A stretch of 64,000 nucleotides of DNA from Rhodospirillaceae bacterium. GTDB lineage: Bacteria > Pseudomonadota > Alphaproteobacteria > Rhodospirillales > JABHCV01. Of the stretch, positions 1-10,054 are shown piece after piece. The DNA lies in contig JACNJU010000086.1 in the NCBI GenBank assembly GCA_014382375.1, forward strand, positions 23,877 to 87,876, in the 5' to 3' direction. The stretch's first letter is position 1. Every line of letters starts with the position of its first letter. Made by a program: the position numbers and the translations under genes. The notes beneath the pieces are model-generated. The model had not been told where the DNA came from. It saw only the letters and a list, made by a program, of their open reading frames with translations, and did no database searches.

Positions 1-585
1 CGCGACCTTGCCGCCACGCTGGCGGATGATCGAACCAAAATCCGAGCGTAGCGTGTTGCTCATGGATGTTCCCTCGACGACGACATCGACGATCTTTAAA
101 AGATCGTCCTTACGCCCAACGCGCCAGTCAACCCGAACGGCGGCGCCGCCTTCTTCCTGATGGATATCGGAATACACAGTGACGTTGTTATCATCCTGAA
201 CCAGAGATTTGTGAATATGCAGGGGTTCCCCGACGTAGGCGGCGAAGCGGTCGACGTAGGAAACCACCATCAGGTCTTCAAACAGTTGCAGGTATTCGGC
301 GCGCTCGGCTTCGTTGGCCTTGCGCCAATGGCGGCCCAATATCCATTTGCCGATGCCGCTTACGGCGAAATGATCGTTGAAGTATGTCCGAAACTGATCG
401 ATGCGCTCGTCTCGCGGCTTATTCTTATCGGTCAGTTCCCGGATTGCTTTTTCGGCCAGGTTTTGAACGAAAGTGGTCGCTTCCTCTTCAAATGAGGCCG
501 ATAGACTTTGATGCGGTGAAAAAGAAAGCCCGGCAAATACAATGAGAGCGGGCAGAAAGGAAAGCATGCGAGGGCAGATTTTCAT
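1..585 (-). CDS. mlaC: MlaC/Ttg2D-type phospholipid-binding protein (partial)
   Basis: This is the N-terminal 195 codons of a periplasmic phospholipid carrier; the C-terminus lies beyond the left edge of the window. MlaC proteins shuttle phospholipids between the outer-membrane MlaA complex and the inner-membrane MlaFEDB transporter. The protein starts with a cleavable signal peptide (MKICPRMLSFLPALIVFAG, then a small-residue stretch). The mature part carries typical MlaC features: an early helix with FVQNLAEKAIREL, then F..YF..HF....IGKWILGRHWRKA and a repeated-strand region ending in V.WRVGRK...KIVDVVVEG. The start ATG at 585 lies 14 bp after the mlaA stop, so the two genes are very likely co-transcribed. 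Identification rests on the family pattern and this neighbour. Confidence 0.85.
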   Translation of the reverse strand, partial: MKICPRMLSFLPALIVFAGLSFSPHQSLSASFEEEATTFVQNLAEKAIRELTDKNKPRDERIDQFRTYFNDHFAVSGIGKWILGRHWRKANEAERAEYLQLFEDLMVVSYVDRFAAYVGEPLHIHKSLVQDDNNVTVYSDIHQEEGGAAVRVDWRVGRKDDLLKIVDVVVEGTSMSNTLRSDFGSIIRQRGGKVA

Positions 586-599
586 CGTCTCCACCCCAG

Positions 600-1448
600 T
601 TATCGGTTTTGAGAAATCTCGTCGTTCGCAGACTTCTCTTGATTGTCGTCAAAGAATTGTCCGATGCTTGGAACAGCGGTTGAAGGATCAACCTTACCAT
701 TGTTGATTTCGTCTGTCCGGCGCTGACGATAGAGACTGCGAATGGTGGCGTAGAAATCAAGAGAAGATTTCTCGAGATCTTCAATGGCATCGTAATGAAG
801 GGCCCTGAAATCAACAGCATCAACAGCGGTGCGTGTCGGGATTGTCCAGTCTTCGTTGTTATTTCTGGCCCAGATGTTGAGCGGATCAATAAAGAAATCG
901 ACAACCCGGCCAATTGCGTCGCGCGGGTTGGACGGGCCAAAGACCGGTAGCATCAGGTATGGACCTTCGGGCATATTCCAGACGGCAAGAGTTTGACCGA
1001 AGTCTTCGTTCTTGAACTCAATGCCCAGGTCGCTTGCTGTATCGTTAAGGCCAAAAAGCCCAGCCGTTGTGTTGATCAGGAAGCGCACCAGGGTGGTGAT
1101 GGCATTCTCAAATTCGCCCTGCAGCACATCATTGAAGAAAATCACCGGGGTGCGCAGGTGGTTCAGGAAATTATGAACACCGGTGCGAACCTTTTCAGGC
1201 GCGGTTTGACGGTAGGCATTGGAAACCGGTTTCAGGATAGCCGTGTCGAGGGCTTGATTGAAGGCGAAAATCGCCCGCATGGTGGGTTCTGCGGGATCAT
1301 TGATTTCCTGATATTCAGCGACGGCTTCGGGATCATTAGAATCGGGCGCAGTCGCGCAGCCAGCCATCATCGCAGCAGCAAAAGCAAGAACCAGGAAGCG
1401 TGAGCTTAACCGGGGCTTGGTGATTGTTTCCAATAAGCGAATAAGCAT
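600..1448 (-). CDS. mlaA: MlaA/VacJ outer-membrane lipoprotein
   Basis: MlaA is an outer-membrane lipoprotein that removes mislocalised phospholipids from the outer leaflet and hands them to MlaC. I chose the ATG at 1448, giving 282 aa, because it puts a lipoprotein signal at the N-terminus with a lipobox ending MMAGC (Cys about residue 30). A longer in-frame ORF upstream to 1532 has no signal logic. Family hallmarks are clear: INDPAEPTMRAIFAFNQ, LNHLRTPVIFFNDVLQG, FLINTTAGLFGLNDTA, a DFGQTLAVW block, and GPYLMLPVFGPSNPRDA followed by VVDFFIDPLN. It is followed immediately by mlaC; the MlaFED transporter genes are not in the window. Confidence 0.93.
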   Translation of the reverse strand: MLIRLLETITKPRLSSRFLVLAFAAAMMAGCATAPDSNDPEAVAEYQEINDPAEPTMRAIFAFNQALDTAILKPVSNAYRQTAPEKVRTGVHNFLNHLRTPVIFFNDVLQGEFENAITTLVRFLINTTAGLFGLNDTASDLGIEFKNEDFGQTLAVWNMPEGPYLMLPVFGPSNPRDAIGRVVDFFIDPLNIWARNNNEDWTIPTRTAVDAVDFRALHYDAIEDLEKSSLDFYATIRSLYRQRRTDEINNGKVDPSTAVPSIGQFFDDNQEKSANDEISQNR

Positions 1449-1927
1449 TTTAAAAAAACACGTCCCGTCGTTATTTATTTTCGCGTCGAAAAAACGCCAT
1501 CCGGCAGCAGCAAAAAAACCACCAAATAACAAAACCTCGTAACGGGATCGTATTGCGTCCCGATTGCCACACCCGCTTCATCGTCAGAACAAATGACGAG
1601 CGAATCTATCAATGAAATAACATAGCATTCGGATAAAAACCAGCGCAGACAGGCCGCTTTCAAACCAAATGGCGACATATGTTGCAAAAAGGCAACAGCT
1701 GCGGGCACATCATACCTCGTAACAAAAACGACATCGACTCCGGTTCTGGGGAAATCCTGTGGAAAATTAAGAATAATCAATAAAAACATAAGCCTATATG
1801 AGCGGCAAAAAGGGCTGGACCTTCATGTTTAAGTCATATAAAGATATGCTTATATCTTGATTTAATTACATTTAGATTCGGTTTTTGCCCTCATTTTCAG
1901 CGATACCGGACCAGAAAGAGTCACCGT
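1449..1927. other. Divergent intergenic region, mlaA / metF-metH operon
   Basis: A 479-bp spacer between the divergent mlaA and arsR-metF-metH transcripts, AT-richer than its flanks. A minus-strand open frame of about 100 codons (1475-1789) has no recognisable features and no good ribosome site, so I do not call it. The 10-mer acctcgtaac occurs twice, at 1534 and 1714. The right end carries a strong palindrome, listed separately. I see no SAM or cobalamin riboswitch. Confidence 0.6.
1838..1861. promoter_or_regulatory. Candidate operator palindrome upstream of the methionine operon
   Basis: Two 10-bp arms, ATAAAGATAT and ATATCTTGAT, are separated by GCTT and match as an inverted repeat at 9 of 10 positions. 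The dyad lies 66 bp before the start of the ArsR-type regulator. Known context: ArsR-family SahR regulators control methionine-cycle genes in proteobacteria through palindromic sites. Inference: this is the autoregulatory operator for the gene at 1928 and for metF-metH. Confidence 0.6.
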
Positions 1928-2881
1928 ATGGAGTCTATCGAACCCTTGTTGAGTGCGCTTCGGGCGGCGGCGGAACCGACCCGGCTGCGCCTGTTGGCGC
2001 TGTGTGCCCATGGTGAATTGACGGTCAGTGAACTCGTTGGAATTTTGGGACAGAGCCAGCCCAGAGTGTCGCGGCATTTGAAATTACTCACCGAGGCAGG
2101 GCTGCTTGAGCGCATTCGGGAAGGCAGTTGGGTGTTCCACAGGCAGGCCCAGGAGGGCGCTGCTGCTCACCTGGCCAGGCAATTAAATGAAATGTTGCCC
2201 GATCAGGACGGGACGTTGACGCGTGATCTGGAACGTCTGTCGCTGGTCAAAAATGAGCGTGAGCGGGCGGCAGCAGATTATTTTCGCCGCAACGCTGAAA
2301 GTTGGGACAAACTGCGCTCGCTGCATGTCGATGACAGTATTGTTGAGCGGGTTTTGCTCGACATGCTTGAGGGGCACCAGATTGATCAGCTGCTGGATGT
2401 TGGAACCGGCACCGGGCGCATGTTGGAGCTTTTCGGTGAGCGCCTGATCAAGGGCGAAGGGATCGATCTTTCACGGGAAATGTTAAGCGTCGCACGGGCC
2501 AATCTGGAACGGGCGGGCCGCGACAACTGTGCCGTGCGCCAGGCTGATATGTATCAAATTCCATTTCAGGCGAGCGCCTTCGACGCGGTGACCATGCATC
2601 AGGTTTTACATTTTCTCGATCATCCCGGTCGGGCTGTCGGCGAGGCGGTGCGTGTGCTTAAGGCAGGGGGTCTGCTTTTATTGGTTGATTTTGCTCCTCA
2701 TAATGAAGAAAGCCTGCGCGACGAGCATGCCCACCGGCGTTTGGGGTTTGATGACACCGAAGTGACCGCATGGTTCAAGGCAAGCGGTATGTCTTTGCTG
2801 AAGAGCGAGCATCTGCCGGGTAATCCGCTGACGGTCACCATCTGGCTGGGGCAAAAGAATGACAGTGGAAATTCTGTATGA
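1928..2881 (+). CDS. ArsR-family regulator fused to SAM-dependent methyltransferase
   Basis: A 317-aa two-domain protein. Residues 1 to about 95 form an ArsR/SmtB winged helix (EPTRLRLLALC, then ELTVSELVGILGQSQPRVSRHLKLL and a beta-wing GSWVFHR). Residues about 140-310 are a class I methyltransferase with the SAM-binding loop LLDVGTGTGRMLELF, an acidic strand end (GEGIDLS), and post-I motifs DAVTMHQVLHFL and LKAGGLLLLVDF. No ArsR metal-binding Cys cluster is visible. It overlaps metF by 4 bp (ATGA), so it is translationally coupled to metF-metH. Inference: it senses SAM or S-adenosylhomocysteine through the methyltransferase fold and controls methionine synthesis. An actual methyl acceptor cannot be deduced. 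Confidence 0.88.
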   Translation: MESIEPLLSALRAAAEPTRLRLLALCAHGELTVSELVGILGQSQPRVSRHLKLLTEAGLLERIREGSWVFHRQAQEGAAAHLARQLNEMLPDQDGTLTRDLERLSLVKNERERAAADYFRRNAESWDKLRSLHVDDSIVERVLLDMLEGHQIDQLLDVGTGTGRMLELFGERLIKGEGIDLSREMLSVARANLERAGRDNCAVRQADMYQIPFQASAFDAVTMHQVLHFLDHPGRAVGEAVRVLKAGGLLLLVDFAPHNEESLRDEHAHRRLGFDDTEVTAWFKASGMSLLKSEHLPGNPLTVTIWLGQKNDSGNSV

Positions 2882-3834
2882 TGACCAGAAAAGAAAAAAC
2901 CAGACGTTATCAGGAATTGTTGAACGTGACAGCGGCGGGTCGCAGGCCCCATCCGTCCATGATCGTCGCTTTGCCGCTTCCTGAAGGGGTCAAGGTCTCC
3001 TTTGAATTTTTCCCGCCGACCACCGAAAAGGCCGAAGCATCCCTGTGGTCGTGCATCGAAAGATTATCCCCGGTGAGGCCGTCATTTGTATCGGTGACCT
3101 ACGGGGCAGGCGGGACGACCCGTGAGCGAACCCACGAAACGGTCGTTAAAATCGCCAGGAAAACCAATCTGGAAGCAGCAGCCCACTTAACGTGCGTCGG
3201 ATCACATCGTCAGGAAATCGACGCCATCGCCAAACGTTATTGGCAAGCCGGCATTCGTCACATCGTTGCCTTGCGTGGCGACGCACCCGAAGGTGCGGGG
3301 TCTTATCAGGCAAATCCGGACGGTTACGCTTATGCTTCGGATCTGGTTTCGGGGCTGAAAAAAGTCGCTGATTTTGAAATCAGTGTCGCCGCCTACCCTG
3401 AAAGCCATCCGGAATCGAAGAGCCCGGAAGCCGATCTTAATAACCTGAAGCGGAAGGTAGATGCAGGGGCGACCCGCGCCATCACCCAGTATTTCTTCGA
3501 ACCTGAAACCTACCTCAGGTTTCTTGAGCGGGCCCGCGCGGCTGGCATTCATGTGCCTATCGTTCCGGGTATTCTGCCGGTGACCAACATTGCCCAGGTG
3601 AAAAAATTCTCGAAACTCAGTGGCACCACCGTCCCTGACTGGCTGACTGAATTGTTTGATGGACTGGATAATGATCCGGAAACACGCAAACTTATCGCCG
3701 CTTCGGTGGCCGCAGAACAATGCCGCATCCTGCATGCCAGCGGCGTCAACGATTTTCACTTTTACACTCTAAACCGCGCCGATCTGACGTATGCCATCTG
3801 TCATATTCTGGGCGTCAGGAAACAATTGATATGA
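2878..3834 (+). CDS. metF: 5,10-methylenetetrahydrofolate reductase
   Basis: A flavoprotein that reduces 5,10-methylene-THF to 5-methyl-THF, the methyl donor used by the adjacent MetH. The TIM-barrel family features are present: [14 protein letters not shown] near residue 40 (catalytic Glu), [36 protein letters not shown], a [19 protein letters not shown] block and [12 protein letters not shown]. The start at 2878 overlaps the upstream stop (ATGA) and gives 318 aa. A later ATG at 2959 would remove a poorly conserved 27-residue extension, but it lacks a ribosome-binding site. The stop overlaps the metH start by 4 bp. Confidence 0.95.
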   Translation: MMTRKEKTRRYQELLNVTAAGRRPHPSMIVALPLPEGVKVSFEFFPPTTEKAEASLWSCIERLSPVRPSFVSVTYGAGGTTRERTHETVVKIARKTNLEAAAHLTCVGSHRQEIDAIAKRYWQAGIRHIVALRGDAPEGAGSYQANPDGYAYASDLVSGLKKVADFEISVAAYPESHPESKSPEADLNNLKRKVDAGATRAITQYFFEPETYLRFLERARAAGIHVPIVPGILPVTNIAQVKKFSKLSGTTVPDWLTELFDGLDNDPETRKLIAASVAAEQCRILHASGVNDFHFYTLNRADLTYAICHILGVRKQLI

Positions 3835-6800
3835 ACCACCCGATTGAGAAATTACTGCGCCAACGCATTCTCGTCCTTGACGGGGCAATGGGAACGATGA
3901 TCCAGGACAGAAAACTGGTTGAAGCTGACTACAGGGGCCAGTTGTTTGCAGATCATGGCCAGGATTTGAAGGGCAACAATGACCTGTTGAGTCTGACCAT
4001 GCCTGACCTGATCAAGGAATTGCACGGCGCCTTCCTTGATGCCGGATCAGACATCGTCGAAACCAACACCTTCAATGCGACGACGATTTCCCAAGGTGAT
4101 TACGGGCTTGAGGATCGGGTCCGCGAAATGAACGTCGCTTCAGCCCGTCTTGCCCGCGAAGCTGCTGATGAGGCACAGGCAAAAACGCCGGACAGGCCGC
4201 GCTTCGTCGCGGGTGTCCTGGGGCCAACCAACCGAACCGCTTCCATATCGCCTGATGTCAATGATCCGGGTTATCGCAATATCCAGTTTGACGATCTGGT
4301 CGCAGCTTATACCGAGCAGATTGATGGGTTGCTTGAAGGCGGGGCCGACCTTCTGTTGATCGAAACCGTGTTCGACACCTTGAACTGCAAGGCCGCCATT
4401 TATGCTGTGCTGAAGTATTTTGATGAACACGACAACCAAGTCCCTGTGATGATATCGGGAACCATCACCGATGCTTCGGGGCGGACCTTGACCGGGCAAA
4501 CCCCTGAAGCGTTCTGGAATTCGGTCGCCCATGTCAGGCCGATCAGCATTGGCTTCAATTGCGCCCTGGGGGCCAAGGATTTGCGTCCCCATGTACAGGC
4601 CGTTTCAAACGTTGCCCAGGTCGCCGTCAGCGTTCATCCCAACGCCGGTTTGCCAAATGAATTCGGCGACTATGACGATAGCCCGGAATATATGGCCGAC
4701 ATGCTCAAGGAATTTGCCTTAAGCGGGCTTGTCAATATTGTTGGTGGTTGTTGCGGCACTACCCCGGATCATATTCGCGCCATTGCTGGGGCGGTCGATG
4801 GTATCAAACCGCGGACCTATGCCAATCCCGACGGCCATGCCCATCTGTCCGGGCTGGAACCCTTAAGCATTGATGACGTCACCGGTTTTATCAATGTTGG
4901 TGAGCGCACCAATGTTGCGGGTTCGGCCAAATTTGCCCGCCTGATCCGCGAAGGCGACTATGAAACCGCACTCGATATTGCCCGTGGCCAGGTTGAAAGC
5001 GGGGCCCAGATTATCGACGTCAATGTCGACGACGCCATGCTTGATGCAGAAAAGGAAATGCACAGGTTCCTGAACCTGCTGGCCTCTGAACCCGATATCA
5101 GCCGGGTGCCGGTGATGATCGATTCGTCGAGATTTCCGGTTATCGTCGCCGGCCTTAAATGTGTTCAGGGCAAGGGGGTGGTAAATTCCATCAGCATGAA
5201 GGAAGGCGAGGACATTTTCGCCGACCAGGCACGCGAGGTTTTGCGCTATGGTGCCGCTGTTATCGTCATGGCTTTTGACGAGCAGGGACAGGCTGACAGT
5301 TACGAGCGGATGATCGACATTTGCGGGCGCTCCTACAAAGTGCTGACCGAGCGGGTCGGTTTTCCGCCCCAGGATATTATCTTCGATCCCAACATTTTCC
5401 CCATTGCTACGGGCATCGACGAGCATCGCAATTTCTCTGTCGATTACATTCGAGCCTGCGCCTGGATTAAAGAAAATCTACCCGGTGCCTCCATATCCGG
5501 CGGTGTCTCAAACATGTCCTTCTCGTTCAGGGGCAATAACCCGGTGCGCGAGGCCATGCACTCGGTGTTTCTCTATCACGCCATCAACGCCGGTATGACC
5601 ATGGGCATCGTTAATGCCGGTCAGTTGGCGATTTACGCTGATATACCTGAAGAACTGCGGATGCGGGTTGAAGACGTGGTTCTCAACCGCCGCGACGACG
5701 CCACCGAACGACTGCTTGATGTTGCCGACGCAACAAAGGGCATCGCCGCCAAGGACATGGCTCCGGACTTAAGCTGGCGCGAAGCCCCCGTCGCGGGGCG
5801 GCTCGAACACGCCCTGGTCAAGGGGATCACGGAATACGTGGTCGAGGACACTGAAGAAGCCAGGCTCTCGGCCGGTCGCGCCATTGAGGTTATCGAAGGG
5901 CCATTGATGGATGGCATGAACGTGGTTGGCGACCTGTTTGGGTCGGGCCAGATGTTCCTGCCGCAAGTGGTTAAATCGGCGCGGGTGATGAAACAGGCGG
6001 TGGCCCACCTGTTGCCGTTTATCGAGTCCGAAAAACAAGCCTCCGGCGACAGCTCTTCGGCCAAGGGCAAGATTCTGATGGCGACGGTCAAGGGCGACGT
6101 TCATGACATCGGCAAGAACATCGTCGGCGTCGTCCTGCAATGCAACAACTTTAAGGTTATCGATCTGGGCGTCATGGTTCCTTACGCGAAAATTCTGGAA
6201 GTCGCCAAACAGGAAAACGTCGATATGATCGGTCTGTCCGGCCTGATTACACCGTCGCTCGATGAAATGTGCACGGTCGCCGCCGAAATGCAGCGCGAAG
6301 GCTTTGATCTGCCGCTCCTGATTGGCGGGGCGACGACCTCGCCCGTTCATACGGCGGTCAAGATCGCTCCCAACTACGAAGGCCCCATCGTCCATGTAAA
6401 CGATGCCTCGCGCGCCGTTGGCGTTGCCACCAACTTGCTGTCTGAAAGCACCCGTGTCGATTATGTGGCCGGGGTTGCCGCCGAATACGAGGGTTTACGG
6501 GAACGTCATGCCAATCGCAACCGCAGCGGCCGCCAGCATACGCTGGAGGCGGCCAGGCAGGCCAGACACAGCATCGACTGGTCGAACGTCGCACCGCCCA
6601 AGCCGATGTTTTTAGGCACCAAGACTTTTAAAAATTACGATTTGACACCGCTGGCCGAATGCATCGACTGGACGCCATTCTTCCGCACCTGGGAGATGAA
6701 GGGAAACTATCCGGCGATTCTGGAAGACGAGATCAGCGGCGAGGCGGCGCGTTCGCTGTTTCACGACGCCCTGGCCATGTTGGAGAAAATCATTGACGAG

Positions 6801-7517
6801 AAATGGCTCGATGCCGGCGCCGTCATCGGCTTTTTCCCGGCCAATTCAGTCGGCCATGACGATGTGGAACTGTATAAAGACGACAGCCGCTCGGAAGTTG
6901 GCTCGAAACTGCATTTCCTGCGCCAGCAAATGCTTAAAAATTCTGATCGCGCCAATTTCTCGCTGGCAGATTTCATTGCTCCCAAGGAAACTAACGTCGC
7001 CGACTACATAGGTGGTTTCGCGGTGACGACGGGCCATGGAATGCGCGAACGGGTCGAGGCCTTCAAGGATGCGGGTGATGATTACAGCGCGATCATGCTC
7101 GAAGCCCTTGCCGACCGGTTGGCTGAAGCCTTCGCAGAGCATCTGCATCAGCGGGTGCGGCGCGAATTCTGGGCCTACGCGGTCCACGAAGACCTGGCCA
7201 ATGAAGACCTGATCAAAGAAAAATATCAGGGCATCCGCCCGGCCCCGGGTTATCCTGCGTGCCCGGACCACACCGAAAAATCGACTCTTTTCAAACTTCT
7301 TGATGCCGAGTCGCAAACCGGCATTTCGCTGACTGAAAGTTTTGCCATGTTACCGGCGGCATCGGTCTCGGGTTTCTATTTTTCACACCCGGAAGCACAA
7401 TATTTCGGCATCGGCAAAATCTCAAAAGACCAGCTCGAAGACTACGCCGAGCGTAAGGGCGTCAGCCAACAGGAAGCCGAACGCTGGCTGGCTCCCAGCT
7501 TGGATTATGATCGCTAG
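3831..7517 (+). CDS. metH: Cobalamin-dependent methionine synthase
   Basis: Transfers the methyl group of 5-methyl-THF via methylcobalamin to homocysteine. At 1228 aa it has the usual four-module length. Module 1 (about 1-330) is the homocysteine domain with zinc ligands in GFNCALG and [10 protein letters not shown]. Module 2 (about 355-620) is the pterin domain ([37 protein letters not shown]). Module 3 (about 650-890) is the cap plus B12 domain with [10 protein letters not shown], whose His is the lower cobalt ligand. Module 4 (about 900-1220) is the SAM-dependent reactivation domain ([26 protein letters not shown]). The ATG at 3831 overlaps the metF stop. Presence of this enzyme implies that the host has cobalamin. 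Confidence 0.97.
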   Translation: MNHPIEKLLRQRILVLDGAMGTMIQDRKLVEADYRGQLFADHGQDLKGNNDLLSLTMPDLIKELHGAFLDAGSDIVETNTFNATTISQGDYGLEDRVREMNVASARLAREAADEAQAKTPDRPRFVAGVLGPTNRTASISPDVNDPGYRNIQFDDLVAAYTEQIDGLLEGGADLLLIETVFDTLNCKAAIYAVLKYFDEHDNQVPVMISGTITDASGRTLTGQTPEAFWNSVAHVRPISIGFNCALGAKDLRPHVQAVSNVAQVAVSVHPNAGLPNEFGDYDDSPEYMADMLKEFALSGLVNIVGGCCGTTPDHIRAIAGAVDGIKPRTYANPDGHAHLSGLEPLSIDDVTGFINVGERTNVAGSAKFARLIREGDYETALDIARGQVESGAQIIDVNVDDAMLDAEKEMHRFLNLLASEPDISRVPVMIDSSRFPVIVAGLKCVQGKGVVNSISMKEGEDIFADQAREVLRYGAAVIVMAFDEQGQADSYERMIDICGRSYKVLTERVGFPPQDIIFDPNIFPIATGIDEHRNFSVDYIRACAWIKENLPGASISGGVSNMSFSFRGNNPVREAMHSVFLYHAINAGMTMGIVNAGQLAIYADIPEELRMRVEDVVLNRRDDATERLLDVADATKGIAAKDMAPDLSWREAPVAGRLEHALVKGITEYVVEDTEEARLSAGRAIEVIEGPLMDGMNVVGDLFGSGQMFLPQVVKSARVMKQAVAHLLPFIESEKQASGDSSSAKGKILMATVKGDVHDIGKNIVGVVLQCNNFKVIDLGVMVPYAKILEVAKQENVDMIGLSGLITPSLDEMCTVAAEMQREGFDLPLLIGGATTSPVHTAVKIAPNYEGPIVHVNDASRAVGVATNLLSESTRVDYVAGVAAEYEGLRERHANRNRSGRQHTLEAARQARHSIDWSNVAPPKPMFLGTKTFKNYDLTPLAECIDWTPFFRTWEMKGNYPAILEDEISGEAARSLFHDALAMLEKIIDEKWLDAGAVIGFFPANSVGHDDVELYKDDSRSEVGSKLHFLRQQMLKNSDRANFSLADFIAPKETNVADYIGGFAVTTGHGMRERVEAFKDAGDDYSAIMLEALADRLAEAFAEHLHQRVRREFWAYAVHEDLANEDLIKEKYQGIRPAPGYPACPDHTEKSTLFKLLDAESQTGISLTESFAMLPAASVSGFYFSHPEAQYFGIGKISKDQLEDYAERKGVSQQEAERWLAPSLDYDR

Positions 7518-7564
7518 AAGGGTAAACTGGAGCCCTTGAAGAAACCCTACCCATCGGGACACAG

Positions 7565-8332
7565 ATGAGCAAACTGCACCAAAAGCTTACCAGACTTTAC
7601 AACGGGCGCTCGCGTCAAGCGGTGCATTTCCGTTATGGACTGCTTGCATTCGATATCGCCACCATCTGTTTTTTTATCGCCACCTCCATGGTCGAGATGA
7701 CACCGCTTATCATCACCCTGGATTTTATTCTGGCGGCCATTTTGTCGGTGGATTTCGCGGTCCGCTTTTGGATTGAAAAAGACCGCCCCCGCTACATGAT
7801 GCAGTTGATGACGTGGGTCGATTTGATCGTCATCTTCACCTTGATGGCACCGGTGCTGACGGGGAATTTCGCCTTCCTGCGGGTGATGCGGGCGCTCAGG
7901 CTGTTGCGTTCCTACCACGTTCTCAAAGATCTGCGCGGCGAGTTCAAATTCTTTGCCCACAATGAAGACATCATTCATTCCATCGTCAACCTGTTCGTCT
8001 TTATCTTTTTCATCACCGCCATCGTATATGTGCTTGAAGAACGCATTAACCCTGAAATTTCCACCTACATGGACGCCCTCTACTTCACTGTTGCCACCCT
8101 GACGACGACTGGCTTTGGCGACATCACCCTGCATGATGACATGGGGCGGGGGCTTTCAGTGGTGATTATGGTGTTCGGGGTGGCCTTGTTCCTGCGCTTG
8201 GTGCAGACCATCTTTCAACCGGCCAAAGTGCGCTACAAATGCCCGACCTGTGGCCTGAAGCGCCACGACCCTGACGCCATCCACTGCAAGCACTGCGGTG
8301 AGAGCTTGAACATCGAGACAAAGGGTTCTTAA
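7565..8332 (+). CDS. Voltage-gated-type potassium channel with C-terminal zinc ribbon
   Basis: A 255-aa membrane protein with the six-segment plan of Kv channels. S1 is near residue 25, S2 near 58 and S3 near 86. An S4-like segment with spaced arginines (FLRVMRALRLLRSY) follows. S5 lies near 140, then a pore helix with filter TTTGFGD, then S6 (SVVIMVFGVALFLRLVQ). The filter has Phe where the canonical TVGYGD has Tyr. The tail ends in CPTCG...CKHCG (CxxC-x11-CxxC), a rubredoxin-like zinc ribbon that is uncommon on such channels. It sits 47 bp after metH, perhaps by read-through, and its stop overlaps that of the convergent gene. Confidence 0.85.
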   Translation: MSKLHQKLTRLYNGRSRQAVHFRYGLLAFDIATICFFIATSMVEMTPLIITLDFILAAILSVDFAVRFWIEKDRPRYMMQLMTWVDLIVIFTLMAPVLTGNFAFLRVMRALRLLRSYHVLKDLRGEFKFFAHNEDIIHSIVNLFVFIFFITAIVYVLEERINPEISTYMDALYFTVATLTTTGFGDITLHDDMGRGLSVVIMVFGVALFLRLVQTIFQPAKVRYKCPTCGLKRHDPDAIHCKHCGESLNIETKGS

Positions 8333-9165
8333 GCGTTACCGGCGAGCATGTTGTTGATGTCGTCCATGGACATCTGTGATGTCTTGAGCGCCGCCAGCAA
8401 TTCGATTTCCGTTGCCGCCACGTCGCCCAGTTTCTGAATAATGGCGTCGCGGACAAAATCAGCAAGCCGTTTTTCCAGGCCCTCAAGGGTCAGAAGATTT
8501 GTCAGCAGCTCGCGGCGAATGGTCGCCGGGAAGCCGAGCAATTCTGAAACCACATAACCTTTGGCTTTCATGGGGATTTGCTCGTTTGCGAAAATACGGT
8601 CCAGGCAGAAGCTGTAAATGCCGAAATCGAGACGACCGGCCACCGCGTATGTGAAGTCCAGGAATTCGTCCCTGAAAAGCTGCGGGGTGATTTTGTGTTC
8701 GGTCAGGTGGCGGACAATTTCAAGGAAGGCGCGATAGCGAATCCGGGCCGGGCTTAACTTACCGCTCAGGGTTTCTTCGATCTCACGGATACGGGCCTCG
8801 CGGAAACCGGATTCCAGCAAAGACTGGGCTGATTCCTTAACCGTTGAATTTAACGCCTGGGCTTCAATAAGCGTGAACAGTTCCTCGTAGCGTTCGCGTT
8901 CGTTGTTGTCTTTGGCCAGCGCCGCCTTGCCGAGCGGCAGCAGGGCCGCTTCGGCGACCAGTGGATCGTTTGAGAAAATAGAAGCGACGGCGGCGGCGGT
9001 CCGGTTGACCGCGCCTTCCTGGTTAAAATCGTCGGTAATGACAAAACGGCTCTCGTCAAAGACCGTCAGATAGCGTCCAAGTGAACTACAGGCGATGAAA
9101 TGGTCAGCCAGATCGGGCTTCCTGGGCATCTTGATACCGGGCGCGTCGGGGTTTGCATAAGCCAT
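8329..9165 (-). CDS. Conserved-looking hypothetical protein, 278 aa
   Basis: I do not recognise this protein. It has no signal peptide or membrane segment and reads as mostly alpha-helical, with many Leu/Ala/Glu-rich stretches, for example ARIREIEETLSGKLSPARI and GLEKRLADFVRDAIIQKLG. The start ATG at 9165 is preceded by a GAGGAGAGGA ribosome-binding region 11 bp upstream. Codon use matches the neighbours, so it is a real gene. It lies 97 bp downstream of the FetAB-like operon on the same strand and overlaps the channel gene stop to stop. A helical-repeat scaffold or regulatory role is possible but unsupported. Confidence 0.75.
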   Translation of the reverse strand: MAYANPDAPGIKMPRKPDLADHFIACSSLGRYLTVFDESRFVITDDFNQEGAVNRTAAAVASIFSNDPLVAEAALLPLGKAALAKDNNERERYEELFTLIEAQALNSTVKESAQSLLESGFREARIREIEETLSGKLSPARIRYRAFLEIVRHLTEHKITPQLFRDEFLDFTYAVAGRLDFGIYSFCLDRIFANEQIPMKAKGYVVSELLGFPATIRRELLTNLLTLEGLEKRLADFVRDAIIQKLGDVAATEIELLAALKTSQMSMDDINNMLAGNA

Positions 9166-9262
9166 GGCGGGACAGATCCTCTCCTCTGAACTGAAATCAG
9201 CATAGGCGATTCTACGACTGGCTGACGACTCTATTTTGATTCAGTTTAGGAATAATGAATCA

Positions 9263-10054
9263 TCACGCCAAACGGTCCAGGCGCAGGCGGTGGCGACCGT
9301 CGGTTAGCCTGCGGGCCGCGAACACCACCGCGGCCAGGGTGCCAAGGGCGGTTGAGCCGGCAATCAGGAACATGATCAGGATCTGGTACTTTACCGCTTC
9401 GGTCGGATCGACACCGGCCAGAATTTGTCCTGTCATCATGCCGGGCAGTGAAATCAATCCGGCAGCCGACATGGCGTTGATAATGTGAATAAGCCCGGCG
9501 CGCACGGACTCCTGGACCAGTGGTTTGAATGCCCTGACCCGGTCATGACCCAGTGAAAGACGTGCCTCGATGATGGCGCGGCCCTCAACGGCAGAGCTCA
9601 TCAATCTGTCCAGACCGATAGAAACGCCGTTCATGGTGTTGCCCAGAATCATCCCCAAAATCGGTATGGCGAAGCGCGGGTCAAACCAGGGTTCCGGCCT
9701 GATCTGGGTGGTCAGGGCAAGCACGGTGACGATGGAACAGGCAATCATCAGGCTTGATGTGCCAAGGCCATAAGTCCACCAGCCGGAAAATTTGCGCTTT
9801 TGGCGGGCCGCCGCCTCGCGCCCGGCAAGGGCAATCATGATTGCGGCCGCAACCCCGGTCCACAGCGGCGAGACCATTTGAAAGAGGAATTTTAAAACCA
9901 GGCCAATCAACATCAGTTGAATGACCATTCGCAGGGCAGCGATACCGATCTGGCGTTCAATCTTTAAACGCAGGAATATGGACAGCAGGCCGCTCAACAG
10001 CAACAACAACGAGGCGATGACAAGGTCGGCGTAGCCAAGGGCGATGAAGGTCAT
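9263..10054 (-). CDS. fetB: FetB-type ABC transporter permease (UPF0014)
   Basis: A 263-aa inner-membrane permease with about seven hydrophobic segments. UPF0014/FetB features include an early RLKIERQIGIAALRMVIQL block, the central ILGMILGNTMNGVSIGLDRL, then EARLSLGHDRVRA, and SLPGMMTGQILAGVDPTEAVKYQI. In E. coli, FetAB exports iron and protects against oxidative stress; this is the basis for the suggested role. It overlaps its ATPase gene by 4 bp (ATGA), so the two subunits are coupled. No iron-responsive (Fur) site was recognised upstream. Confidence 0.88.
   Translation of the reverse strand: MTFIALGYADLVIASLLLLLSGLLSIFLRLKIERQIGIAALRMVIQLMLIGLVLKFLFQMVSPLWTGVAAAIMIALAGREAAARQKRKFSGWWTYGLGTSSLMIACSIVTVLALTTQIRPEPWFDPRFAIPILGMILGNTMNGVSIGLDRLMSSAVEGRAIIEARLSLGHDRVRAFKPLVQESVRAGLIHIINAMSAAGLISLPGMMTGQILAGVDPTEAVKYQILIMFLIAGSTALGTLAAVVFAARRLTDGRHRLRLDRLA

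Noticed and set aside
1534..1723. Repeated 10-mer acctcgtaac in the mlaA upstream spacer
   Set aside because: Only two copies in 190 bp with no symmetry or positional logic; it may be chance.
1475..1789. 104-codon minus-strand open frame upstream of mlaA
   Set aside because: Low-complexity hydrophobic content, no ribosome-binding site and no family pattern; it overlaps the probable mlaA promoter region.
1790..1927. SAM, SAH or cobalamin riboswitch in the metF-metH leader
   Set aside because: The leader is short and dominated by an AT-rich protein-operator palindrome; no riboswitch core motif was recognised.
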